Assembly (NCBI RefSeq): GCF_019890725.1
Contig: NZ_JAINZZ010000053.1
Coordinates: 1-54,103 of the forward strand
From: Actinacidiphila acidipaludis
GTDB lineage: Bacteria; Actinomycetota; Actinomycetes; Streptomycetales; Streptomycetaceae
Length of the DNA stretch: 54,103 bases
Reading direction: 5' to 3'
Shown: piece by piece, positions 8,729 to 16,981 of the stretch
Layout: each line of letters opens with the position of its first letter
Position numbering within the stretch: position 1 is the stretch's first letter
Notes under the pieces: generated by a model
What the model was told of the DNA's origin: nothing
The model's database searches: none
Seen by the model: the letters and a program-made list of their open reading frames with translations, nothing else
Translations under genes and position numbers: made by a program

Positions 8729-8902
8729 TCACGCGGCGAAAGCGGGTCTGCCGCCCCGGCGGACGCCCTTCTCGCCGGGGATGCGGGCCCGTTCGCGTCG
8801 CTGGGCGGCGAGGACTGTGGGGTGCCGGGCATTCTTGTTGCGGCAGCGCAGGTAGGCGTGCAGGGCCCGGGTCTGGACGGTCTGATTACGGTGGTTCGGT
8901 TT
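8729..8902 (-). pseudogene. 3' fragment of an IS630-type transposase
   Basis: The minus strand encodes NHRNQTVQTRALHAYLRCRN, then ARHPTVLAAQRRERAR and a GEKGVRRGGRPAFAA end. It matches the last 55 or so residues of the longer transposase ending at 9800 (NHRNHAIQTRALHAYMRWRN, ARHPDALAAQRRERAR). No DDE residues remain. The fragment starts abruptly near 8902 and ends 25 bases after the stop of the facing small gene. Confidence 0.8.
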
Positions 8903-8975
8903 CCATCGACCACTCACCCTCGAACTGACCACCTCAACCTGAGGAGGAAGCCTCACTGCCTCCTATACTCCTGGC

Positions 8976-9316
8976 GTGTTTGACGCGTCGGGCCACCTCC
9001 ATGTTTCGTCCGCCCTCAATCGACAGTCGATCGCCGAGCATGGCCTGGACTGGACCCGGATGGGCGCGGCACCGGGAATCGCCGGCAGCCGCCGACCCGA
9101 GGTGGCGGGATCTTCGTCTGCCGAGGGGAGGAGGAGGCGGAGTTCTTCCTTCAGATCAACAACACCGGTGGGCCGGTTGATCTCTGGTCCGTGGACGGCA
9201 TAGACGAAGGACTGCTCCTCGACAACGGCAACGGATTCGTCTATCTGCCCGACCGCATACCAGCCACACGAGTCCGCCTGGTGCGTTCCCAGATTCCTCC
9301 GCGACGTGGCTATTGA
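8976..9316 (+). pseudogene. Small immunity-like gene split by one frameshift
   Basis: From GTG 8976 the frame encodes MFDASGHLHVSSALNRQSIA and on to GIAGSRRPEVAG, then loses sense. The next frame continues with IFVCRGEEEAEFFLQINNTG, PVDLWSVDGIDEGLL and NGFVYLPDRIPATRVRLV, ending at TGA 9314-9316. One extra G in the GGG run at 9107-9109 would join both parts into a 113-aa protein. A TATACT box at 8964-8969 lies close to the start. The protein family is not recognised. The size and neighbours fit an immunity or small regulatory protein. It may be intact in the organism if the base is an assembly error. Confidence 0.6.
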
Positions 9317-9346
9317 CTCCGGTGCTGGATCGGGGGGATCCGGTAT

Positions 9347-9379
9347 CTAGTGCCGTGGCCGGAAAGGTTGACCGGGGTC
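9347..9379. repeat. Copy 2 of the CTAGTGCYGTGRCCGG repeat
   Basis: Begins CTAGTGCCGTGGCCGGAAAG and shares about three quarters of its positions with copy 1 at 8032-8063. It lies 74 bases before the start of the Imm51-like gene. Confidence 0.45.
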
Positions 9380-9452
9380 GAGAGCGGCGAGGTAACGGAT
9401 GGGCCGCTGGAGCGGATCCGGCGGCCCATGCCGGCGTGAGAAGATCGCGACC

Positions 9453-9770
9453 GTGACCATCAAGCTTCATGACTTCGACGGCGAACACTCGCTGACGTTG
9501 GATGTCGGCGGCCTGGCCGCTGACGTGGCGGTAGCCGAGGCAGGGCACGAACCGAACGGGTACTTCTGGGAAGGTCTCGTGCGGTTTGCCTGGCCAGACA
9601 TTGCCGAGCTGCTCGACTTCGACAGCGAGGCCGGCGTGTTCTGCGCTGTCGGGATTCCGAGCGACCTCGCGCAACTCAAGACGGTCCTTGAGCCAGTCAT
9701 CACGAGCCCCGATGCGGTCCGCGACATCATCGCCCGGGCGGAGACTTCAGGATTCGAGTTCGACGACTAA
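9453..9770 (+). CDS. Imm51-like immunity protein
   Basis: A 105-aa protein from GTG 9453. It carries the Imm51-type core VAVAEAGHEPNGYFWEGLV, a central FDSEAGVFCAVG and a C-terminal acidic FEFDD. Imm51 proteins are small cytosolic antitoxins found beside polymorphic toxins, but no toxin gene is present in this window, so it is an orphan immunity gene. It is preceded by a CTAGTGC repeat and ends 30 bases from the 3' end of a facing IS630-type transposase, the same arrangement as the 8146-8703 gene. Confidence 0.7.
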   Translation: MTIKLHDFDGEHSLTLDVGGLAADVAVAEAGHEPNGYFWEGLVRFAWPDIAELLDFDSEAGVFCAVGIPSDLAQLKTVLEPVITSPDAVRDIIARAETSGFEFDD

Positions 9771-9799
9771 CAACTCCACCAGACAGCAACACCAGTCGT

Positions 9800-10747
9800 T
9801 CAGGCTGCCGTGGTGGTCGGGCGTCTGCCCCAACGGATGCCCTTCTCGCTGCGGACGCGTGCACGCTCGCGTCGTTGGGCGGCCAGCGCATCGGGGTGGC
9901 GGGCGTCGGTGTTGCGCCAGCGCATGTAGGCGTGCAGGGCCCGGGTCTGAATGGCGTGGTTGCGGTGGTTCGAGTTCGCGATCGTGAACTGCCGCAGCGG
10001 CCCAAAGTGAGCCTCGATCGGGTTCGCCCAGGACGCGTAGGTCGGGGTGAAGCACAGCTCGACGCGGTTCTTCTTCGCCCAGCGCCTGATCGTCTCGCCT
10101 TTGTGGGCGGACAGGTTGTCCAGAACGACGTAGATCGGGGCGCCGTCCGAACGGGCCGCACGGATCGACCTGAGGGCCGCCAACGTGTTCGCGGTGCCCT
10201 TCTTGTGGCGGTTGACGCCCCACAGGGTGTCGTCGCCTATGGAGTAGCAGCCGTGAAAGTAGCGGATGCCGTGGGTGCGGTGGTAGGTGGCGGGGTGGCG
10301 CTCGGGGTGACCGGCGAGAGACCAGCCAGAGCCGCCCGTGGGACGGATGCCGAGCGGCCCGAACTCGTCGAACGCGAAAACGCGGTCAGGGAAGCGCTCC
10401 AGGACCTGCTCGATGCGGTCCAGCTTGGCGTCCCGGTCGGGGTCGGGTGATTCCTTCCAGGTCTTGGTGCGCTGGAAGGTGATGCCGCGGCGGGCGAGCA
10501 GGCACCGTAACGCCTCGCGGCCGATCCGGATGACACGGCCCTGGACTTTCCGCAGGTACGCAGCGAGTTTACGGATGGACCAGCGGGTCAAGGGCTGGCC
10601 CAGCTTGGTCGGGCGGGTGGTGGCCGTCGCCACGACGAAGTCCTCGTCCTCAGGACTGATAAGGCGGGGACGGCCTCCCGCCCATTGAGGGTCCAAGCAG
10701 GCCAGGCCGATCTCGTTGAACCGGTGAATGGCGCCACAACGGAACTA
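9800..10747 (-). mobile_element. IS630-family transposase, lacking the N-terminal helix-turn-helix
   Basis: About 315 codons of an IS630/Tc1-like DDE transposase. The catalytic triad is visible as FAFDEFGPLG (first Asp), YVVLDNLSAHKG (second Asp) and a WANPIEAHFGPL Glu. The linker helix domain (GGRPRLISPEDEDFVVATAT, then TRWSIRKLAAYL) is also intact. Upstream of an AIHRFNEIGLACLDPQW segment the frame meets a TAG near 10748, and the HTH-containing N-terminus is absent. The copy is therefore 5'-truncated unless a separate frame supplies it. Its 3' end faces the Imm51 gene. A shorter 3' fragment of a close relative sits at 8729-8902. Confidence 0.85.
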
Positions 10748-10874
10748 CTCGTCGAGGTGGAGCGGCCGTTCGCCGAACGGGCGCTGAGCGCGCCGGCCTT
10801 CGCCCTCTGCTCGACCACCGCGGACGGGCGGGCCGCAAAGTCTCGCTGCGGCCCGGCCGCCTCTTCGGTCAGGT

Positions 10875-12044
10875 TCAACTGACGTTGACGGCCGTGTCGT
10901 CGATGACGAACGAGGTCTGCAAGGTGGAGTCCTCGGTGCCGGTGAACTTCAAGGTGACGCTCTGGCCGGCGTAGGACGACAGGTTGAGTGACTTCTGGGT
11001 GTAGCCGGTGTTCTTGTTCAGGTTGGAGTAGGTGGCCAGCGTCGTGGAGCCGCACGTGACGGTCAGCGTGTCGTAGGCCGTGCTGCTCGATGTCTCGGCG
11101 GTGTCGACGTGCAGCCAGAAAGTGAAGGTCGCGCTGCAGCCCGCAGGGATGGTCACTGTCTGGGACAGGGTGTCGGTGTGGGCGGAGCCGTAACCGTCCA
11201 GCCATGCCTTCCAGGAGCCGGAGTGGGCCGGCTCGGACGTGTTGCTGCTCACGACGCCGGAGCTGGCGGTCCAGGGTGCGGCGGTACCGGTCTCGAAGCC
11301 CGGATTGCCGAGGAGTTGAGTGGGCGTGCAGCCACCCGTACCGCCGGTCGTGCTGCCCGTGGTGCCGCCGGTCGTGGTCCCGCCTGTGGTGCTGCCACCG
11401 AATTGGATGTCCTGGACGGCATGCAGCTCTATGGCGTTGGGGGCGACGCCGGTCTGGCCGTGGTCGAAGTCGAAGAAGCCGACCCCGGTGATGGTGACCG
11501 GCACGTTGGCGGTCTGGAAGCTACCTGTGGCGTTGTACTTGGCGTCGAACTCGCCGCGGGCCTTCTGGATGCCCGACAGCAGAGGGCTTCCCGCGCCCAC
11601 GCACGCCGGGTCGGGTATCTCCCCGATCATCGTGTGGCCAGCGCCGTCGGACAGCACGAGGTGGTAGTCGGAGTCGGCTTCCAGCTTGTACTCCGTCAGC
11701 GTCGCCGACAGTCGGTAGACGGTCGTCTCGGTGGGCTTCACGCGGTTGTTGGACGGCAGCGAGGACGGCGCGGGGACCGCGTCCAGTGAGGCGATCGTCG
11801 TCGAGGTCGTGGACTGCAGGGTGATCGCGCCGGCATCGGCGTCGGTGCCGGTCTTGACCGACCACCGCTCCACTCCGCAACTGCCTGTGGTGGCCAGCGG
11901 GGCGCGCGTCACGTCCTCGTGCTCCTCGGCGTCCGGCGTCGAGTGGTAGCGCGGGCCGGCGCTGCTGGTCGCCGACAGTCCCAGCACCGCGGCGACCACT
12001 GCCGCCACAGCGGCCGACACGTAGATCCACCATCTCCTGCGCAC
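10875..12044 (-). CDS. Secreted protein with Gly/Thr linker and C-terminal jelly-roll (CBM-like) domain
   Basis: The GTG at 12044 follows a GGGAGG site and starts a 389-aa protein with a signal peptide or membrane anchor (MRRRWWIYVSAAVAAVVAAV). Next comes an N-terminal domain with GVERWSVKTGTDADAGAITL and a DPACVGAGSPLLSGIQKAR stretch that resembles Streptomyces extracytoplasmic proteins of unknown role. A GGSTTGGTTTGG-type linker of about 25 residues leads to a 135-residue beta-sandwich starting LLGNPGFETGTAAPW and ending with an FTGTEDSTLQTSFVIDD core, typical of carbohydrate-binding or adhesion modules. Two Cys in that domain may form a disulfide. Likely a cell-surface or secreted binding protein; no catalytic residues seen. 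Confidence 0.75.
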   Translation of the reverse strand: MRRRWWIYVSAAVAAVVAAVLGLSATSSAGPRYHSTPDAEEHEDVTRAPLATTGSCGVERWSVKTGTDADAGAITLQSTTSTTIASLDAVPAPSSLPSNNRVKPTETTVYRLSATLTEYKLEADSDYHLVLSDGAGHTMIGEIPDPACVGAGSPLLSGIQKARGEFDAKYNATGSFQTANVPVTITGVGFFDFDHGQTGVAPNAIELHAVQDIQFGGSTTGGTTTGGTTGSTTGGTGGCTPTQLLGNPGFETGTAAPWTASSGVVSSNTSEPAHSGSWKAWLDGYGSAHTDTLSQTVTIPAGCSATFTFWLHVDTAETSSSTAYDTLTVTCGSTTLATYSNLNKNTGYTQKSLNLSSYAGQSVTLKFTGTEDSTLQTSFVIDDTAVNVS

Positions 12045-12185
12045 GGAAGCCTCCCGGGGCGACGGCACGTTCCCCCGTCCCTGAGCTGGAACCCGTCACG
12101 GCGACAGCGAAGGGGCGACGGCACGTGATCCATGGGGTAGTTGGCTACGAGTGTGAGGGGCGGGCGGTTGACGCGCATAGATTCC

Positions 12186-12796
12186 TCACACAAACATTTG
12201 GCCGTGGACAGTCAAATCTTGGCCAGGTGAGACCTCCCGCCCGGGAGCCCGAACCGGCGTACCGCCATCCCATCGGCAGCGCCGTCCGCCGGCATCGGGG
12301 GGTTCCTTGAACGGCTCCTTGAGATGCGCCGTCCTTCTGCTTACGGCACTTGCCGCAGCCGCCACCGCCGGCGGAGCTAGACGGGCAGCGACACCTGCCG
12401 GACGCACGACATGGATCTGGAACTTTGAGCGCATCGGCCCTTTGGGGGCCCTTGTGCCAGGTCGCCTGCCGGTAGGCCCTGCGGCCGCCTTCGGCGGCCA
12501 GCCCTTTCAATTACAAGGCCGGATTGGTAGCGGGCGGTGGGCTTGCGCCCGGTCCCGGACCACGCCGGTGCGCTCGGCACAGCCTCATGCCGATGGGCGG
12601 CCTCATCGGCCCGCACCGCCACGCCGAAGTCCAGACCCCGCTCGGCTACGCCCTGCCGGAACGCGTCGTCCTGGCTGTATCCGGCGTCCGCGACGATCAC
12701 CTTAGGTGCCAGGCCCCAGTTTCCCGGAGTACCGCATACACCGATGGGATACGGCCCCCGGCTCCGGCCCGACAACTCAACTCTCTTAATTCGCAA
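12186..12796 (-). pseudogene. IS701-type transposase remnant with frameshifts
   Basis: Across three minus-strand frames it gives LAPKVIVADAGYSQDDAFRQ and GVAERGLDFGVAVRADEAAH, then KGLAAEGGRRAYRQATWHKG, then MRSKFQIHVVRPAG. This is the order of the catalytic core and later domain of IS701-type transposases. Frame changes near 12510 and 12430, together with missing N- and C-terminal parts, show that it is inactive. Confidence 0.6.
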
Positions 12797-12825
12797 GACA
12801 GTTGAGGCCGGGCGAGGCGGTTCGT

Positions 12826-12883
12826 CATGGCCGTGCGCGGCAGCGGGGGGCAGACGGGCCCGCCGGTGCCGCGCACGGCCATG
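12826..12883. terminator. Perfect 17-bp inverted repeat, probable terminator
   Basis: CATGGCCGTGCGCGGCA at 12826-12842 is repeated in inverted orientation at 12867-12883, with a 24-base spacer rich in G and C. It lies 90 bases past the stop of the leftward NTF2-like gene (12972), so it may terminate that transcript. No T-run follows, as is usual in high-GC actinomycetes. It could also be an IS end. Confidence 0.5.
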
Positions 12884-12971
12884 GCGGCGAGATGGGACCC
12901 TCGAGGGCGGCGGCGCTCCGCGAGGGTGAACTCGAAGGAACGTCGGGGTGTTCGCGGGTCCCTCGACCCGC

Positions 12972-13370
12972 TCATCGTCCGCGGGGGGCGGGGAGCGCGC
13001 TGGCGTGGGCGGCGAGGACGCGCCAGGTGCCTTCGGTGTGCACCCAGGTGCGGGTGTAGCGCAGGCGGGCCGCGAAGGGCTGTCCCCCGGCGGTGCCCGC
13101 GAGCGCGGCCAGCACGTGGGTGATGCCCGTCCCGTCCACCACGGTCACGTGCAGCTCCTGCTGGTCGAAGACCTCGACGGTCATGGCCCGCGACCGGTGC
13201 GCGGGCAGGTCCTCGTCCTTGGTGACGGTGCTGCCGTCGGGGCCGGTATAGACGACACGGTCGTCCAGGAGCAGGCGCAGTGCCTCGACGTCACCCGCCC
13301 GTGCGGCGGCCTGCAGCCTCAGCTCCGCCTTGCGCAGGCCGGCCTCTCCGGCCACCTCGTCCGTCCTCAT
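12972..13370 (-). CDS. NTF2-like / DUF4440 (SnoaL-like) protein
   Basis: A 132-aa cone-shaped NTF2-like fold protein. The helix-rich N-terminus (ELRLQAAARAGDVEALRLLL) leads into DDRVVYTGPDGSTVTKDEDL, and the C-terminal strands include RLRYTRTWVHTEGTWRVLAA, the usual signature of DUF4440/SnoaL-like proteins. Such proteins act as small hydrolases, isomerases or ligand binders. No substrate can be inferred. ATG 13370 fits the family length. It stands alone. Confidence 0.85.
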   Translation of the reverse strand: MRTDEVAGEAGLRKAELRLQAAARAGDVEALRLLLDDRVVYTGPDGSTVTKDEDLPAHRSRAMTVEVFDQQELHVTVVDGTGITHVLAALAGTAGGQPFAARLRYTRTWVHTEGTWRVLAAHASALPAPRGR

Positions 13371-13935
13371 CGGAACCCCCTCGCCTCGCCCGCGACCGCG
13401 GCCGTCGTCGGGTTTTGCCTCAGCCTGACACGTCCTGGGGGCGCTTCGCGGGGAATCTCACCGCCATCTGCAATGCCGACGGCATGCTCGGCAGCCAGAG
13501 CCACGCTGGGGACACCCCGGAACGACAATCGAACTGACAGGCCTTCACGGGGACGTCATGGCGAAAGCCGACCCTGATCAGGATGTCGTCACCGCGACAC
13601 ACACCCACTCTGAGTTCGGTGACCCCGAGGGCCCCCGCCCAACGGTTACGGCAGTCCGTATGACGAGCGATCATGACGACAGCGCCCTGCCCGCGCCCCG
13701 CGCCCCGCTCCACGGTACGGCCGCCGGCGCGCCGTGCGGGGGCAGATCTACGACGGCCTGGAGGTGGCGGCCGATGAGCCTCGTCTGCCCAACGGTGCAA
13801 TGACGGGGCTCAGCTGCCGTGCCTGTCAGGAAGTGGCGGGGCGTCGGGCAGAAGCGTGCAGCTCGCCGTCTGGGGCGCCGGCGGGCTGCTTCCGTTCCTA
13901 GTGCAGGGCGGCGTGACCATGCCAGGCTAGGGCTC
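13371..13935. other. Intergenic stretch with no recognisable gene
   Basis: About 560 bases. On the plus strand an open stretch (roughly 13734-13902) reads QIYDGLEVAADEPRLPNGAM and SCRACQEVAG, which looks coding-like but has no clear start or family. It may be a remnant. The start of the downstream membrane protein is also uncertain. Confidence 0.3.
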
Positions 13936-15000
13936 GTGGGGGCGGAAACCATATGGCAGGAAGCGTCACGCTGGGCTCGCAGACGAGCGGCGGCACGAGC
14001 GTGGCGTGCAGCTGACCGGCAGGTCGAGTCGTTCAGGGCAGATCTCGAGGTGCTCCTGGGCAGCGGTAGCAGGCCTGTTGGCCGGGTATGTTTGGGTTTG
14101 CGGCGATTTGTGATCAGCCGCCGCCCCGCGGTGGTCGGCCGATTGATTGCGGCACTGGTCTTTTCGGAGCTCGCGATGGGGTTGGACCGCGCGGTGGTAT
14201 CCGCGGTCGCATCGCCGGCCCCCACCCGCCAGACCACCGGCGGCGACACAGCCTCCACTCTGCCTTCGCCTATCCTGCAGGGCCCGCTGGCCCTGGCGCT
14301 TCTGGTCCTGATTGTCATGTTCCTGGTGGCGCTGGCGACGGTGTTCGTCGTGCCGGTGGCAGGATTCGTCGTCGTGTGGCGGGGATCGGCGTCCAGTCCC
14401 TGGCGATCAGGCAGATGGGTCACCCAGTACCGGCTGGTCCACAGCGCGGCCCTCACCATCCGTGCCTGTGCCGTGGCTTCAAGAGCGTCGGCAGACGACT
14501 TGCCCCTCCGGCTGCGTGAGGTGGCCCGCCGGCTGGGCGTGACCTCCAGGCTGATCGAGAAGTCCTACCGCGATGCGGGCAGTGTCCGGTGGCCCTCCCA
14601 TCGAAGGAAGGCCCTGCGGAACCACACGCGGCGGGTTGTTGCCAAAATCCGTGTCATCGAAGGTCGCCTGGACAGGGACGTCGACGCGGCGCTGACGGAA
14701 CTGACATCTGTGCTGATCACGGTGTGCGACCGATACGTGCACGGACGGATCGGCGCGCTCTTGGACCTGGAGGCTTTGGAAGGCCTGGAGCCGGTCAGGA
14801 ACTGGGAATGGGTCCGGCTGGTGGCAGCCTTGCTCGCCTGTAGCGGTGCTGCCGTGGGAGCTTCCTTCCTCCCCATACCGGGGGCCGGACTTCCGTACGC
14901 TATCGGGGGAGCGGCCGCAGCTGCTTTCATGCTCGCTTACACCGACCAGCCCGCCGCTGCGGTGGAGCTGTGGAACCGCATCGGCCGGGCCGGCGGTTGA
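13936..15000 (+). CDS. Hypothetical membrane protein with two helix pairs
   Basis: The GTG at 13936 follows an AGGG site and gives 354 aa. Starts up to 13819 are possible in the same frame. Two hydrophobic pairs are visible: one near AVVGRLIAALVFSELAMGL with PLALALLVLIVMFLVALATV, and one at the C-terminus (VRLVAALLACSGAAVGASFL and GLPYAIGGAAAAAFMLAY). Between them lies a basic, soluble helical segment of about 150 residues with RLREVARRLGVTSRLIEKS and VAKIRVIEGRLDRDVDAAL. No known family is recognised. Probably a cytoplasmic-membrane protein. It is monocistronic. Confidence 0.6.
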   Translation: MGAETIWQEASRWARRRAAARAWRAADRQVESFRADLEVLLGSGSRPVGRVCLGLRRFVISRRPAVVGRLIAALVFSELAMGLDRAVVSAVASPAPTRQTTGGDTASTLPSPILQGPLALALLVLIVMFLVALATVFVVPVAGFVVVWRGSASSPWRSGRWVTQYRLVHSAALTIRACAVASRASADDLPLRLREVARRLGVTSRLIEKSYRDAGSVRWPSHRRKALRNHTRRVVAKIRVIEGRLDRDVDAALTELTSVLITVCDRYVHGRIGALLDLEALEGLEPVRNWEWVRLVAALLACSGAAVGASFLPIPGAGLPYAIGGAAAAAFMLAYTDQPAAAVELWNRIGRAGG

Positions 15001-15138
15001 TCGCAGCCCCGCTCGGGGCAGCGACGCCCCCACGCGGGCTGGATCCTCGTCGCTCGCGAGCGAGCCCGAGTCCGTGATGAGAAGGGCATGTCGGGGCGGG
15101 CTCCGCCTCGCCGGCGCGGCCTGCACGACCCGGCGCAA

Positions 15139-15477
15139 CTATGCGGCCCCTCCATACCCGATCTCGTTGCCGTCGGGATCGCGGTACAGGGCCTTGCGCA
15201 TGCCGTCGGGATAGGACTCCCGCTTCACGGGCTCGATCCCGTGCTCGGTGATGCGATCGACGCAGGCGTCCAGGTCGTCGACGAGAATCGTCTGAACGGC
15301 ATGGCCGGCGTGGTGGGCGTTCTCCTGGATATAGAGGTACCGATGCTCACCAAGCTCCCACACGGCTTCCGTGTCTGATGCGAGGAACGCCGGCTCGGAG
15401 CCCAGCAGACGCACGTACCAGGCTTGCGCAGCCTCGAAGTCGCGGACGTAGATCCCGGCAAACAACTCGAGTGGCAT
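15139..15477 (-). CDS. VOC family (glyoxalase/bleomycin-resistance-like) protein
   Basis: A 112-aa single-module VOC protein. The N-terminal FAGIYVRDFEAAQAWYVRLL and GSEPAFLASDTEAVWELGE and the C-terminal RKALYRDPDGNEIGYGG are the standard beta-alpha-beta-beta-beta pattern. His and Glu residues of the metal site are partly present (for example the final Glu in DPDGNEIGY). Members are metal-dependent lyases, dioxygenases or antibiotic-binding proteins; the specific role is not evident. Confidence 0.85.
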   Translation of the reverse strand: MPLELFAGIYVRDFEAAQAWYVRLLGSEPAFLASDTEAVWELGEHRYLYIQENAHHAGHAVQTILVDDLDACVDRITEHGIEPVKRESYPDGMRKALYRDPDGNEIGYGGAA

Positions 15478-15603
15478 CCGGCCATGCTAGCGCCGGAGAA
15501 GGCACAGCGACCCCGCGAACCTCTGCGGTCACAGCAATCCGCCAGGGAGCACCGGTCCGGGTCCGCGGTCCGCCACCGCGACGACCAGCGTGGGGCAACA
15601 GCG

Positions 15604-15640
15604 GGGCGGTCGAAGCCGGTGACACCGGCTTCGACCGCCC
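15604..15640. terminator. Strong palindromic terminator (18-bp arms)
   Basis: GGGCGGTCGAAGCCGGTG at 15604-15621 is mirrored exactly at 15623-15640 around one A. It begins 32 bases past the stop of the leftward COG4705-like gene, so it is best read as that gene's intrinsic terminator. It separates that gene from the VOC gene. Confidence 0.75.
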
Positions 15641-15671
15641 GCAGGAGTCCGCGGACGCGTTGGGCGGTCTG

Positions 15672-16943
15672 TCAGCCCATGTCCGTCAGGAGGGCGTTCA
15701 GTTCCTTCTCCTGCTGCGCGGGAGCCATCGGCGGGTTCGAGTGATCGATGCCGAAGGTCTTGAGGACCTTGTCCATCTGGGCGTCGATGGAGGTCCAGCC
15801 GGTCTGGTCCAGCGGCTGCAGCGACGCCTGGTCGGCGTCCCACAGGTCGCGCAGCGACTGGGCGGCCGCGTGCGCGCCCTTCGCGTTCCCCGAGCGTGCG
15901 TCCTTGAGCGAGGTCGAGGCGAGGGTCCGCAGCGCGGCGACCTTGGCAGGCGGGAACTTCTTCACCGCCACGCCCGGAGCCATCTGGACGGCGGAGGTGT
16001 TGTCGGTCTCCGGCGCCGGGCCGACGTGCGGCTGGCTGTGAGCCCAGACCAGCAGGCCCGTGGTGACGACGGCGAGCAGTCCGAAGCCGGCCAGCGCGAC
16101 GTGCTCCTTGCGCGGGTCGCCGGTGACGTGGGCGGCGTGGGTTGCCTCGTGCGTCTCGGTCACGTCCGAGCGCGTCACCGTCAGGTAGGCCACCGTCGCC
16201 AGGATGAGGCTGAGGAAGATCAGGCTGGTGGTGAAGGTGCCCAGCGCGAGACCGGTCGGCTCGCCCGGCTGAGCGACTTTCGGGGAGGCCAGCCAGTCGC
16301 CGATGTTGGCGCCGAGCGGGCGGGTCAGGATGTAGGCGAGCCAGAAGGACAGCACCGGGTTCGCGCCGAACTTCCACAGCGCCGTGATCGCCGCGATGAG
16401 GCCGAGCGGCAGCATTACTGAGGCGCCCGGGCTCCAGCCGGTGAGTTCGAGGGTCCAGTCGCCGGTCGCGGTGCCGAGTGCGAAGGTGACGAGAACGGCG
16501 AGCCAGTAGAACGACTCACGTGGCAGCGTCGTGACCGAGTGGATCGAGAGGGTGCGCTCGCGCAGCCACCACACGCCGAAGACCACGGCGAGCAGGACCG
16601 AGAACACCGCGGAGCTGATCCACAGCGGCACGTTGAGCTGGTCGGTGAGGATGTCGGTGTACAGGGTGCCCGTGACGCTGACAACGACCACGGTCAGCCA
16701 GTAGGGGAACGGGACGTACCGCTTCAGCCGCAGCTGGACGGCCAGGACCACCACGAAGACGGCGGTGAAGATCCATGCCGTGTTCACCAGGCCGACGCCC
16801 AGCTTCATGTTGATCCAGTCGGCGAAGCTCTCACCCACGGTGGTACACAGGATCTTGATCACCCAGAACCAGATGGTGACCTCGGGGACCTTGTTGAGCA
16901 TGAGGCGCCCGCTGCGCGTTCGGGCTTCCGTTGTCGTTGTCAT
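15672..16943 (-). CDS. COG4705-like multi-spanning membrane protein
   Basis: A 423-aa protein with about ten hydrophobic segments. Duplicated half-repeats are seen around LNKVPEVTIWFWVIKILCTT / VGESFADWINMKLGVG and later VTFALGTATGDWTLELTGWS / PLGANIGDWLASPKVAQPG, the pattern of COG4705 proteins of unknown function. A final helix (FGLLAVVTTGLLVWAHS) is followed by about 115 residues predicted to lie outside, with an AVQMAPGVAVKKFPP stretch and helical repeats. ATG 16943 is the conserved start. A two-component system follows closely upstream in the same direction and could regulate it. Confidence 0.75.
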   Translation of the reverse strand: MTTTTEARTRSGRLMLNKVPEVTIWFWVIKILCTTVGESFADWINMKLGVGLVNTAWIFTAVFVVVLAVQLRLKRYVPFPYWLTVVVVSVTGTLYTDILTDQLNVPLWISSAVFSVLLAVVFGVWWLRERTLSIHSVTTLPRESFYWLAVLVTFALGTATGDWTLELTGWSPGASVMLPLGLIAAITALWKFGANPVLSFWLAYILTRPLGANIGDWLASPKVAQPGEPTGLALGTFTTSLIFLSLILATVAYLTVTRSDVTETHEATHAAHVTGDPRKEHVALAGFGLLAVVTTGLLVWAHSQPHVGPAPETDNTSAVQMAPGVAVKKFPPAKVAALRTLASTSLKDARSGNAKGAHAAAQSLRDLWDADQASLQPLDQTGWTSIDAQMDKVLKTFGIDHSNPPMAPAQQEKELNALLTDMG

Positions 16944-16981
16944 GCAGGGAGGTTTACGCGGGGAACCTGCAAGCAACCTGA

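Noticed and set aside
10685..10882. Plus-strand frame between the IS630-type gene and the secreted protein
   Set aside because: No start context, no recognisable domain, and it overlaps the ends of two supported features.
13734..13902. Possible small gene (QIYDGLEVAADEPRLPNGAM)
   Set aside because: No start codon, ribosome-binding site or known family; kept only as a note on the intergenic stretch.
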